Source: Acanthochlamys bracteata
Taxonomy: Eukaryota; Streptophyta; Magnoliopsida; Pandanales; Velloziaceae
Length of the DNA stretch: 64,000 nt
Direction of reading: 5' to 3'
Assembly: GCA_019914995.1 (NCBI GenBank)
Contig: CM034137.1
Span: 2,914,001-2,978,000, forward strand
The first letter of the stretch is position 1. Every line of letters starts with the position of its first letter. A program made the translations under genes and the position numbers. Below, piece by piece: positions 25,379 through 37,559 of the stretch. Below the pieces are notes generated by a model. It searched no databases. It was not told the DNA's origin and worked only from the letters and a program-made list of their open reading frames with translations.

Positions 25379-25917
25379 ATGGAAGAAGCAGAAGAACCCT
25401 TCCAAACAAACCAAGAACAACAACACCATCAACACCAGACCATCGTTAATGCTAATGCTTCGTCAATCTTCGCTCCTCCTTCTGCAGCAGTACCAGAAGT
25501 ACTAGTAGACCATGAACAACAACAAAGCAATAACCCTTACGTATTCTCTGCAGCATCGCTTAAACAATATCCACAGCTGCCTGCAGTTGCAATACCGCCG
25601 GGACTCGACTGGACAGGGTTACCTGCAGGGTTGCTTTTCTCAAGCCAAAAGACAGCAGAGTTTCAGGAAAGTGTTAGTAGTGAAGTTTGCAAGGAAGGAA
25701 GCAGTAGTAGCACCGTCACCACAACTGCAGGTGAGAGAGGTGGAGGTGGCAGTAGGACCAGAGGGAAGGCTGCAGATCATAAAGGGAAGGGTAAGACGAA
25801 GGTTAGCAGCAGGCCGAGGTTTGCGTTTCAGACGAGAAGCGAGAGCGATGTTCTTGATGACGGTTATCGGTGGAGGAAGTATGGGCAGAAGGCAGTGAAG
25901 AACAGCCCTAATCCCAG
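25379..25917 (+). CDS. Group IIc WRKY factor, 5' exon only (truncated gene)
   Basis: The exon encodes 179 codons plus two bases and ends at CCCAG|GTATAT. That is the conserved position where WRKY group I/IIc genes are interrupted, just after the PR of the WRKY domain. The N-terminus is Gln/His/Ser-rich. A basic linker ([15 protein letters not shown]) precedes [20 protein letters not shown], with WRKYGQK at residues 165-171 and then KNSPNPR. The zinc-finger exon (SYYRC...C...HxH) should follow, but I cannot find it on either strand before SGT1 starts at 35393; a decayed copia element and other repeats lie there instead. Without splicing, the frame ends two codons later at 25925-25927, giving 182 aa with WRKYGQK but no zinc ligands. 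Either the gene is broken or the exon has been lost or moved. Confidence 0.75.
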
Positions 25918-26049
25918 GTATATATAACATGCTTGTATTATATTATATATCCATTTTAACGCATTGCTAGCTAGTGCACAATTATCAAACCTAATTTACA
26001 GTCCACACATATGTGCATGCATGAAAGCTATGAAAATTTCAAGTTATAT

Positions 26050-26420
26050 ATATTGGCGCACTTTGGCCCATATAAAGTGCGTACAAAGTTCAAAATTTAA
26101 TCTCCATCTTAAATATTAAAAACTATGAATTGAAAACACATAATAAAATTTCAACTCAATCAGATCACGAATCAATTTTGTTTTGATCTCTTAATCAAGA
26201 TAGCATAAGAAGAAAAAAACTTATAATTTACAACTTTTGTCAATTTTTTTTCTATCATCTTAATCAAAGGGATTGATGGACGTAGTTTCGTGATCCAATT
26301 AAACTGAAAATTTATAGATGTGTTCATAAATATGTAGACAATGTTGGATGGAGGTTAAATCCAACGGTTGAAATTAGATTTTTAACTTTTCACGCATCTT
26401 ATATGAGCTAATGTTCACCT
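26050..26420. repeat. Foldback (palindromic) element, decayed copy
   Basis: The left arm, with TCAACTCAATCAGATCACGA, is complementary to the right arm near 26275-26320, with TTTCGTGATCCAATTAAACTG. The arms share motifs with the palindromes at 48614-49470, so this is a diverged relative. Confidence 0.6.
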
Positions 26421-27214
26421 AAGTAATAATATACACATATTTTCTTACTATATATATATATATATATACACACACACGTTCAAATATCAAAGGAAAATTA
26501 AGCTTCATATATATAAAAACTTGCATAAGGAGTATTTGATCAATCTCTTTAACATGTTGTAAATTAAGAACAACAAATTCTACTCAATGTAGATTTTCAT
26601 AGCCTATGTTGTACCAATTCAAAAAGCTCATCTCCTCCTGAATCGTTTGGAGTTGCGTAAATAAGAATTTTTTTTAAAAGTATCTTATTTTAAATATTTT
26701 GAAAAAAAAATTTATCATTTTTATCCCAAAAAAACAAAATACATATAATGATCTTTATTTAAAAACTTACTTGCAGAAAATTTATTGTAAAATGAAAAGT
26801 TGAAACGAAACAAAGAAAAACTTCGATAAGCAACACCAAACATGCACGTCTTCTTTTTAATATATATATACTGTTAAATACAACTTCTCTTGATCTTCTT
26901 ACTGGTCTCTATGCCATAGTTACAAATTATTTGTTCTTCATCTATATGTACATAAAAATTGAGCACTTGAGAGGAAATTTTGAGGGAAAAAAGAAAGAAT
27001 CGAGGTTAAATGAATGAAAAACGAATTTGAATAAAAAGAAGTATTTTGGAAGTTGAAAAGTTAATTTAATCGGAATCAAAAGAGTGAATGATAAATTTCT
27101 GTAAATTTTTTTACATGTGTGCATCAATATTGACAAAGCAACCCTTGTAATTAATTAGGATTTAGGACGAGAACATATTAGTTAATTTTTAAAATAAATT
27201 TTACTATTTTGGCA
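26421..27214. other. AT-rich DNA between repeats
   Basis: Holds short TA/CA runs near 26450-26478 and AT-rich sequence. No exon, including the missing WRKY zinc-finger exon, was found. Confidence 0.45.
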
Positions 27215-29956
27215 TGTTTTATTCCTTCATTAAGAGGTTATTAAGTATATAGTGACTAGTACGGTATAATTTTATCGACCAAATGTACTATTTTTCTCTT
27301 CTTTGACATCTTTTCCTTTGCTTTTTTTTTTTCTTTCTCTTTTTATATAAACTGTTTTCTTAAGGATTCTATTAAGAGAAGTGTGTCTAGTTGTCAAAGA
27401 GAGCTTGGTCATTTTTTTAATCTCTTTTTAAGAAAGAGTTCTTTCTACTCCAATATTTTGTAACTTTCACATCTATAGTGAAATTCTTCTCTTCTCTTTC
27501 CTAGACATTAGGTTTCTTTGAAGCTGAACCACATATTCTTGTCTTTATTTATTATTATTATATTTACTATTTTTAATATTATTTTATACTTTTTGTGAAT
27601 GTTTTGTATAGACTCTAAGAGATTAAATATTAGATACCTTGTATAAAAGATATCTTAATTATCTACTTTATTTTTGCTTTAGTTTTAAATGAGTTTGGTG
27701 CTTTCGTTGTTTCTCCATTTTCACAATAACTTGCTATCAGAGCTAACTGTTCTGTTACAAAGTTTAACATTAAGAAGCTCAACTTTGGCCTACGATGTAT
27801 TCGAATATATGCAATATTAACACAATAAATATTGAAAATTATCTTTTCTGAAAAGGAGAATAAATCTACTAAAATATTTGATAGTGCTTAGGATGAATTA
27901 GAAAAACAGATTTTAACAACCATCCAACTTTATTTGACAAACTCCATCCTTAATAAAGTGTTAGGCGAAAAGATCATATCGGCTTTGTGGCAAGTTAGAG
28001 TCGTTGTATATAACAAAATATCTAGCAAATTGGTTGACACTAAAGAAACTACTTTATATACTTCATATGACAGACGACATGCATATTAAATTCCACATCA
28101 TCTCATTCAGTTCCATTATTAATTCTCAAAATTTTGAGTTGATGATTAATGAGGATAAGCTTTGTTGTTGCCTTGTATTACCCCTATTGTATAAACACTT
28201 CAATATATTTTTCTTTGTATTAGATGAACTATCTATATATAAAGTGTTAACATATCTTTTTTGTCAAAGAATATGATTGATAGTAAATTTATTTTTGAGT
28301 TGTATCATCTTCTACCATAATGATGTCTTTTTTGCAAGAGGAAAACAATTCAAAAAGGACATGCAAACAATTCAAGAACCAGAAATATTACTTGTAACTA
28401 CTGTGTTCCAAGAAATTTAGACATTATATATCAGAGTGTTCCAAGAAAAACAAAAACAAAAAAGAGTTGAATAAAGTTAGAAAGTGAAGCCTCAAAACTC
28501 TTTAGATGCAGATGTTATCGAATATTTTATATCCGTTCTTATTGTTGTTAATGGTTGTAGATATAAATGCAATGATAAAAAAGGATCATCAATTCGTGTT
28601 ATATCTATCATATTTGGTTCAATATGGTTTTCTCTTAATATGACTCAGTTAAAGGTGGAGTTATCAAGATGGTTAATAATGTTATTTGTAAAGTTATTGC
28701 GATATAAATAGTTCAAATCAAAATGCATGATGGAGTTGTGAAAACTCTGACCAATGTAAGATATGTGTTTGACTTGCAAATAAATCTTTTTTTTTTTACA
28801 CTCTTGATTCTAATGTATATAAATTTTCGGCTGAGATAGAGCTATAAAGATTTGATAAGAAAATCTGATAATTATAAAAGTAAAAAAAATTGATACTTTA
28901 TATGTTCTCGATGCTAGTACTACGGTTCAACAGCTGTTGCTTCACCATTCTTTCTGAAGCCGACGTCATTAAGTTATGACATATGAGAATGGGTAATACG
29001 AGTTAGAGAGGTTTAGAAAATTAGAGCAAAAGAGGTTTGTTATAAAAATTTTTAGCATTGTAGATTTTTGTAAATATTATTTGTTTGGCAAGCTAAAAAG
29101 AATTGTTTCAATAAAGTTAGTCAATAGAATAAAAGGCAACTTAGGTTATATCCATTCAGACCTTTGGGCACCCTCACAAGTTGCTTCCAAAAGTGATGCT
29201 CAATAGACGCTCACATTAATTTGTTGATGACTTCTCAAAAAAATTTTGAGTCTACTTCTAGAAACAAAATAGTGAAGTAATTGAAACCTTCGGATTATTG
29301 GAAGTATTTAATTGAGAAGTAAATAGATAGACAAGTCAAGAAGTTAAGAACATATAATAATTATGAGTTCTGCAGTGGTGAGTGTAATAGATTTTACTTG
29401 AATTATAAAAATAGCACGGCATTATGCGATCCCTTATACCTTGTAACAAAATAGTGTTATAAAATGTATAAATAGAACTTTTCTTGAAGTACGTTCTATA
29501 TTGTCTAATATAGGCTTAGGTTAAGAGTTCCGAACAGAAATAGTTAATTAGTAAGCTACTTGGTGAACCATTCTCCACGTACGATCATTGAATGCAAATT
29601 CTATAAGAGGTGTTGGTCTGGGGCTCCTACAGATTATCCCAATATTAAGAAGGTTTGATTGTCGTACTTATATGTATGTTAATAATGAAAATTATGGCCA
29701 AGAGTTAAGAAATATATCTTTTAGTTTTACTTTTGATATTAAAGGTTTCAGATTATGGTGTATAGAGCCAAAGTCACCTAAATTTTTTTGAAGTCATGAT
29801 GTGAATTTGATTAATCAGCCTTGGTTTAGCAAAGAAGAAATCAACGGTTTCTCTAAACTCAGACAATGAGTTACATTATTTTATAGTCATCTTGAAAAAA
29901 TCGGCAGCTCAACTTCTTCGCACAAGCTCCCTTTTAGCTGTGTCTGCATGACCTTC

Positions 29957-30062
29957 TTTATTTGATCAGTTTGTTAAAGAAGAAGAAGGTTTATCTATTT
30001 AAACTCAAATTTATTTGATCAGTTTGTTAAAGAAGAAGAAGGTTTATCTATTTAAACTCAAA
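29957..30062. repeat. 53-bp perfect tandem duplication
   Basis: Two identical head-to-tail units start at 29957 and 30010, each beginning TTTATTTGATCAG. They lie inside the copia element and arose after its insertion. Confidence 0.9.
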
Positions 30063-31102
30063 TTCTAACACAATAATATAATATTACAACAAATAGAGAA
30101 AAAAGAGTAATTAAATCACTTGAAAAAGTAGGTAATACAGATCTTGTTGCTCATTCTTTATTTGTTACTGAAACTCTTATCATTATACTCCATTTTCTAC
30201 GAATAAGCTATCTCATATTCTGTATTCAAAAAATAGCTCATGCCAATGAATGGAGAACTTAAGTCATTTTACAAATATAAAACTTGGGTTTAGGTAAAGA
30301 CGCGAAAAGAATAGAAAACTGTTGATTGCAAATGAATTTACAAGAAAGTAGAAGATGCTTAAAAACTGACAATGTTCGATACAAAGCACGGTTAATAGCT
30401 AAATGCTACACTCAAGTACTAGTGTTGATTTCAATGATATTTTCATACCTATCGTGAAGCATACTTGTATCCTTTTCTTACTTGCATATTAACTATGCAT
30501 GATTTAGAATTTCACCAATTTGATGTCAAAATCGTATTGTTGTATGGTGAAGTAGAAGAACAAATTTATATGCATTATTCTGAAGGTTTTGTCTATGAGA
30601 GAAAAGAAGACCATATTTGTTTGTTGAAAAGATCTTTAAATGGTTTAAAACAGTCTCCTCGATAGAGGATAAGAAATATGAGTTTTTTTTTTGCTAGATA
30701 CTAGCTACAGTCGAAGTGAGTATAATAACTGCATCTATTTCAAAAGGCTTGATAATAGGTCTTTTATTTATTTGTTACTCTATATTGATGACATATTAAT
30801 TGTTACAAAGAATATATTACAAATCCACAATTTGAAGTATGCGCTGAATGAAAAATGTGAAATAAAAAAATTTAGAGCTATAAAAAAAATTTTGGGTATA
30901 AAAATCTTCAAAAATAGTAGAGTTAGAAAGCTGTTTAGTCTAAAAGAAAAATATATTGAAAATGTTTTATAATACTTCAATAATCAAACCTATTAGCACT
31001 ATTTTTGCAGCTTACTTAAAACTCTTATAAAGTTTATCACCTTAAATAGAAGAAGAGAGACTTTATATGTCTCAAATTTTTTATTCCAGCGCAGTTGGTT
31101 GT

Positions 31103-31224
31103 CTTATGTATGCAATAGTGTGCAGTCATACAGATATTTCATATGCTGTTCTCTTATATATATATATATATAAAAGGACAGCATATGAAATATCTATATG
31201 AATGCACACTATTGCATACATAAG
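31103..31224. repeat. Hairpin made by inverted duplication in the copia element
   Basis: Arm one (31103-31154) is part of the RNase H coding stretch. Arm two (about 31173-31224) is its near-complete reverse complement, joined by a (TA)n loop. Transcribed either way it would fold into a stem of about 50 bp. Confidence 0.85.
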
Positions 31225-32491
31225 AAATTCTTTATTCTATTGCTATGTATTTAGGAAATTTAGAAAAAAATAACATTGGCAAATAGTTAAATATACTCTC
31301 CTTATCTACGAGATATATCAAGTACTTGTTTGTAATTCATCAATATTGGTTAAATACATGTTGGTTATATAGATTCAGACTATACAAGAGATTTATATAA
31401 TAGAAGATGTTTAACCTGTTATGTATACTTTCTTATGTATTCTGAATAAGTTAGAAAACTTCCTTACAATATGTTCTTGTGTTATCAACCATAGAAACTG
31501 AGTGTATGAATGTTACTGAAGTCATTAAGAAAGCTTTTGACTGTGCATTTATATGGAGAGCTTGTTTTGAATCATAATATTACTGTAGTTTATTAAGATC
31601 GATAATGTGCTATTCATTTGACCAAGGATCAAATGCATTACGTGAGGTTTAAACACACCGATGCCACATTTCATTATATTAGAGATGTTTATTCAAGGTG
31701 CTATTATTGTGAAAATATTAAAACTATAGACAATCTAACGAATAAGCTGTTAAAAAGGCTCTTCCATTTAGCATGTTTACGTATTGCTTGAATTTGATTG
31801 GTATTCATAGCAAATTGAATGGAATATAAGGACACTACAAAGATAGAAGAATTATTTCAAATGAAATTCAAGTCAAAGTAAAGATTTGTTATGTTTTCTT
31901 TTAAATTTCGACCCAGTACAATCTTTGTCGACCTTGTAACCTATAATCTCATTTTCTAACTGTCCGATCTCTTTGCTATATAACTTTTCGACAAAAAGGA
32001 ATTAACGACATGTTATCGATTTAATACAAAAATTTATTATTTTATCTATTATGCCCCTCATTATTTTTGTTTTTTATTTTATTCAACCCCTTTTTAAAGG
32101 ATTTTCTTGGGGAAGTGTGTCTTTTCATCTCTTTTCAATAGAGAGTTTGGTCATTTTTTCATCTCTATTCAACAAAGAGTTTTTCAATCATCTTTACTTT
32201 GTAGCTTTATCAAAATTTGTTCTTTTTGCTACAATATTTTATATAATCTTCACATCTATAGTGAGATTCTTTTCTTCTCTTTCGTAGACTTAAGTTTTTT
32301 TAAAGCCGAACCACATAAATCTTATCTTAATTTATTGTTATTACGTTTACTATTTTTTATATTGGTTTATAATTCTTGTGACTATTTTACTTAGATACGG
32401 AAATATTATCTACTTTATTAAGGCTATTTAGCTTCAGTTTTAACCGTGTTTGGTGCTTCTGTTACTCTCCTTTTGACAACACATTGAAGTA

Positions 32492-33180
32492 TCAGTTATC
32501 AATAAAATAACTGAAACTTAAAGACCTACCTAAAAAATATGGGAGGTAACTAGATCCATATTTCTTTAAACTTGTAAGACAGCAAACTAGGCCAGCTCTG
32601 TAGATTCTTATGTCAATAAAGACTTCAAAACATTCTCTCTACCACAATAAATGGAACCTGATATTGACCATTATAGTTAGTATAACTATCCTCCATTGAT
32701 CAATTGAAGCTAGCAAACTATCATCCATTAAACCAACAAAGAGGGAAAGACATTTACTATCTTGATCAAAACTATGATAGTTCTTGATGACAAATTTCTT
32801 ACTATCACAACTAAAGGGCACCCAACTATTGATCGTGATGAGTGACTATAACGTTTCTTCCATCAGCAATTGAAGTCAACATGACAAGTCAAGATTAATG
32901 TGGATGATGTGCATTAGACTCTACGATGTTCTTTACCAGTTGATTATGGTTATTCTCGATGATCAAATAACTGTTTGATTTTTATGAAACTTTAAAATGT
33001 TATATGATAAACCTAGTAGGAGAAAAGGCAAAGCTAGGATATCATATATGTTTATATAGGCAAGGGTGACATTGAAACTACTAGTGTATAAGATATGCAT
33101 GTTCTCTATTGCTAAGCTCTGCTCTAATGATCACTCAAATCTTGAGAGCTTCTAGTCAAAGTGCATGTTTCAATTTCATT
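32492..33180. other. Unassigned sequence right of the copia element
   Basis: AT-rich, with short frames and no recognisable domain. It may be flank or older repeat debris. Confidence 0.4.
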
Positions 33181-33430
33181 GAAGTCCACATTCTCTCTTC
33201 ATATTTTGAGTATGATCCACTTCACGTGTTTTTAGTTATAACTCCACTTCTATTTTCATATGGAACTCGATTTCTACCAAAGCTGCACTCCAAACTGCAC
33301 TTTACACGTTTAGTTACCTTTCTGAATTATAGTTACACCAAATAATTCTTCTCACCGAGCTCTATTTTCGTCAAATTTATTTCTACAAAGCTCATTTTCA
33401 AGAAATTAAAGCACACCCTAAATCTCAACT
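33181..33430 (-). repeat. Copy of a GAGTT-rich repeat family
   Basis: In reverse complement this resembles the repeats at 37194-37486 and 56524-56800, with shared units like GTGGAGTT, GTAACTGAGTT and AAGTGCAGTTT. Ends are not resolved. Confidence 0.45.
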
Positions 33431-33540
33431 TACATTCTGATACATGAAAGGACAAGAAACTAATTGGTGATGTCTAAAGATGCAACCAAACAAGTTAATA
33501 ATCATAAAAAAAACTAAGACTGGGCATAATCATAATGAGT

Positions 33541-34330
33541 TAGGTCTGTTCATTTGGTGAATCTCTAATCCTCAAGGTGGTTTTTTACAATTAGCATCAA
33601 TAATAAAGTAAGAGAAAAGAGTTAAAAAGAAAGTAATAGTGAAAAATTACTATTAAAATTATTGAAAGTCAAAAGTTTATTTTATTTAAAAAAGAATACA
33701 TCTATATAGTTGGATACAATAAGGATAATTCTAAAGAATACTCTATTATTGATAGAAATAGTTGACTCACGTCAAAACTCTTTTTTCAAGTTGGTGCATA
33801 AATGTTTTTGTCAAATGAGTTATAAATCCTTGCATAGATACATCATGTGTCAACATATCTACAACTTGTTCTGAAGAAAACACAAAATGTATCTCAATTT
33901 ATTTATGCTTTAATATTTTCTTAATAAAATATCGATCAACCATTTATTGCGACTATGCTGGATAGAATTATTTGATATATCATAAACAGCCTCAGTATCA
34001 AATACTTTTAAACAAACATAAAATACAGTAGGGATTACATATGATACCCTCTAATATTTACAATCATGCTTGATTGAAAAGAACTAGGTAAAAATCTTTC
34101 TAATGTATGCACTAAAAAAGGCTTTGTGCATTGTGTAGGAACTATACTTCTGCTCAGTTTCTTATGTTTATATATTTATTTATTTAGGACTACATCGGTA
34201 TAGAATAATTTAGAGCTTGGAAAACTTAGTTGTGATATTTTGTTACATTTCTGCATATAAAGAGATAAAAATATAACAATTAAGTGATTCATTAGTAACT
34301 TATGAAATATGCTACTATTTTTATCTCACT
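33541..34330 (-). mobile_element. Fragment of a second copia element (minus strand)
   Basis: Minus-strand translation of about 33960-33770 gives IEIHFVFSSEQVVDMLTHD, which fits the end of a copia RNase H region. The adjoining sequence also looks retroelement-derived but is too decayed to order. Confidence 0.55.
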
Positions 34331-34557
34331 GAGTCTAAATTATTCTTTTTTCTTTTCTTTGGCATCCTCAAATAATTTAGAGACAAATGAAAGTGAAGTT
34401 TAACACCGTAACCAGATTAGCAAATTGAGGATATAATTGGTATACATAGTTACCTTCATGCATTTAGCATGCAACTTCAAGAAATATGTAGTATTTTATG
34501 CTGTTTTGTATTGTAAAGGAGTGGTATGGTTGACTAATGGAAACCAATAACTATTTA

Positions 34558-34797
34558 GGAGATGTTCGGGAGTGCTTTTCGAAAAGGAGAGGTATTTTGA
34601 AAATTTTTTAAAAATAAATCTTATTTTTTTTACTTTAAAAAAATAATTAAAATAATTAATAAAAAGATTTTATGACGTAGAATTTTTCTGTTATTTTTAA
34701 AATTTTTAAAAAAATTTTATAAAATATTTTAAAAACTTTATTGAAAAATATAAAATAAAAAGTTGGGAAAAAAAAGCTCCCCAAATATGGTATAAAT
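34558..34797. mobile_element. AT-rich MITE
   Basis: The edges ATGTTCGGGAGTGCTTTT and AAAAAAAGCTCCCCAAATAT are imperfect inverted repeats around an AT-rich core. It belongs with the nested element at about 18035-18255. Confidence 0.65.
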
Positions 34798-34979
34798 TGA
34801 TAACTATGTTTATTGGTTTCTCTTTTTTATATTTTAATTCTTAGTATGTTATTATTGTTATATTTACATTTTTAAAAAAAAGTTTTCAGGAGAGGTTATT
34901 TGACACATAATATATTAAAATCAAATTTTAAATCAGGCTTATCCATACTTGTCCATTTCTGACTTGATTTAATCCGCTG

Positions 34980-35392
34980 CCGGTTAAAGCACAAGCAGAA
35001 AGAGGAGAAGTATGGTTGCAGATAATCGCCACAGGGCAAATATTTGAATCATTGAACCGTCAGTGTAGATACCGGTGCCAGCGTGGTTATCATTAGCTGC
35101 AAATAACGGCATTTTACAAGGTGCCATGATAGTTGTGGGCCGTGCGCCCACTTCTGGCGAACACTTCATTCCACTAACCGAAAATAAAAACTTCTCCGGC
35201 GATGCGTGTCGTTAAAATTTTGTAATTTCAACATTAAATGGCCCCCACATAATTACGTCCAAAGTTTTTAGGCCCAAATTGTAAACGGGAGTAAAAAGCC
35301 CACGATTGTAGAAGAAGAATCTAGAATAAGACTGTAGCCCGTTTTTCTTCTTCCTTTTTTTTTTATCCGTCGGTGTAAAATCGTAGTTGGGT
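34980..35392 (+). promoter_or_regulatory. SGT1 upstream region
   Basis: Higher-GC sequence between repeats and the SGT1 ATG, the likely promoter and 5' UTR. A 61-codon minus-strand frame (34984-35169) lies here; I recognise nothing in it, and it may be chance. Confidence 0.4.
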
Positions 35393-37514
35393 ATGGCCAC
35401 AGATCAAGCAGAGAAGGCGAAGGAAGCATTTGTGGATGATAACTTCGAGCTAGCCATTGATCTCTATAGCCAAGCAATCGAGCTTGATCCAAACAACGCT
35501 GATCTCTATGCTGATCGATCTCAGGCAAACATTAAACTCGAGAGTTTCACAGGTAATTCCTCTGGTATGAGTTCTATTTTTGTTGAATATATATTTTTTC
35601 TGTTGTACAGATGCTAGTTCAATGCTTGTTAGAGAGTGGTTGCTTGGTAGTATCCGTACATGCTAGCTCAATGCTTAGCTAAAGTTCGTGCTCCTATTTG
35701 ACTGAAATCTGATGAAATTAACAGTGATATTGTGTGTCTCTTTCAGGGTTAAGAATTGACTCAAGCAATGGTCTATGTTGCACACATGTACTGCTGTATT
35801 TTAATTAATTCAAGCTTCTGAAAATTGATCTGCTTTCTTTGTTTACAGAGGCTGTATCTGATGCAAACAAAGCAATTGAGTTGGACCCTTTGATGGTCAA
35901 GGCTTACTTGCGGAAAGGGTTAGTCCCAATATGCTCCTATAGTCAATTTTTTCTAGATTATTATATTTAACTTACGGTTACTTGAGTTAGTAATTTTCTA
36001 CAAGTATCCTTTTTGTGAATGTATTCTCATCATTTTGGATTATGTTTGCAGCATGATTAGGCATCAAGGTATTTGAAATCCTCTTTACTAAATCAGCTTG
36101 TAGGCTGACATTTAGACATTAAGGTTCGTCGCTAATTACTATCTAAAGCACCCTTTGAAGGATGAGGTATACTTGAAACATTTCTACAAAAGACAAAATT
36201 ATGCGTTATACAGTATGGGTGATCATATCAATTTCACTTAGTATTGAAATTGTGTATAAGCAAAATCTCATGACCCAACAGTGAGCATATGTGCTTTGGG
36301 CATATTACTTCTGTTGCAGTATAGTTGACTGTTGGCATTAGCTTTAATTTTTACCCTAATACAAAAGCTGGCTTATGTATGTCATGTAAAATGCTCCTTG
36401 CCTGGAAACCTGTTATCGCAGTAGTGATCTATGATAGAGCAGTACTTAGAGTATTAAATGCACAATGAACTTGTTGATGGGATGTATGCAATGGTTCTGG
36501 AGTAGTAGTTGTATGATATTATCCCTCTTAGTCTTATATTGTGTCTTCCTATAATAGGTTATTCTTATAATTTTTCAATTGCCAATTAGTTGATTATTTT
36601 ATGTTAGAGGTGCAGTTTGATACCTTCTTGTGGAATTTGTGATTCATGTGAAAGTATAGTGGTGATTGTACTTCTCCCCAGCCTAACAGAGTAGAGGCTT
36701 GGTGGTTGTTATGCTTGTTACGTGTCCGGGTAGTGGGAATTGCTAAATTCTGCACTGTGACTATGAATTGTAGGGTCCACTAGGATACATTGGAAAGTTA
36801 GATCAAGAAAAAATAAAACTATAGGTATGAGATGTCGTACTTTGTATTATTATGCAACTAACTTTAAAGTTTTAAACTGTTTGGATACTACCAATATAAA
36901 CTACAGTTAGGTATTCTAATAAAAAATGCTTTTATTCAATTTGATTTTGTGTACTTTAAAAATATGTAAATGATAAATTAGCAAATGGAAAAAGTGAAAA
37001 AGTTGTGGAGAAAAAAGAGAATTAAAGAAAAAATAAAAAAGAAGAAAATAAAGAAGAGGAAAAAAAAAGAAAGAAGAGGACAAAATTTGTGTTAATAGAG
37101 AAAGGTTGAACAAGGATAAATATATGTATATGTATATGTATGCATATATATACATTTCTATCATCTTGTATATAAAGGTTGAATAAGGTTAAGGGCGTGT
37201 TTCAAATGTCCGTAACTGAGTTTCGTGAAAGTGAAAAATTGAAAGTAGAGTTTCTTGAAAAATGAGTTGGAAGTGCAGTTTAGTTTTTGTGTGTTCAATA
37301 GTTTTTGAAAGTTAGTTGAAAATTAAAAGAGAATTGCATTGGAAGGTGTGCAAATAAAAAAATTGGAACGGGAATTTTGAATGTGGAAGTGGAGTTCTGA
37401 GCTTCTTATGCAAATGAAACATATGAACTGCTCGAAACTCCAAATCTGGCGGGAGAAAGTGGAGTTACATGCGTTTAAAACACGCTCTATATGTATGTAT
37501 GTATGTATGCGTGC

Positions 37515-37559
<45 letters not shown>

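Larger units (their letters stand above)
27215..32491 (+). mobile_element. Decayed Ty1/copia LTR retrotransposon
   Basis: Two related blocks at about 27215-27727 and 31887-32491 act as LTRs, sharing CACATCTATAGTGA and TTTGGTGCTT. A primer-binding site TGCTATCAGAGC (27732-27743) differs by one base from the initiator-tRNA-Met complement. Gag-like sequence lies at about 27780-28290. Integrase-like sequence (LGYIHSDLWAPS) is near 29140. Reverse transcriptase lies at 30420-30972 (HQFDVKIVLLYGEVEEQIYM, then LYIDDILIVTK), and RNase H at about 31080-31790 (VGCLMYAIVCSHTDISYAV, HLTKDQMHYVRFKHTDATFH). Integrase before RT is the copia order. Frames are broken throughout, so it is inactive. LTR limits are approximate because the copies have diverged. 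Confidence 0.85.

Noticed and set aside
30780-30980. Minus-strand frame opposite the copia reverse transcriptase
   Set aside because: Shadow of the plus-strand element coding region.
31103-31224. Canonical miRNA precursor
   Set aside because: The arms are retroelement coding sequence in near-perfect duplex, which points to an siRNA-type inverted duplication and not a conserved miRNA gene.
36916-37164. Ile/Phe/Ser-rich minus-strand frame in SGT1 intron 2
   Set aside because: Low-complexity translation of TA repeats and A/G-rich sequence.
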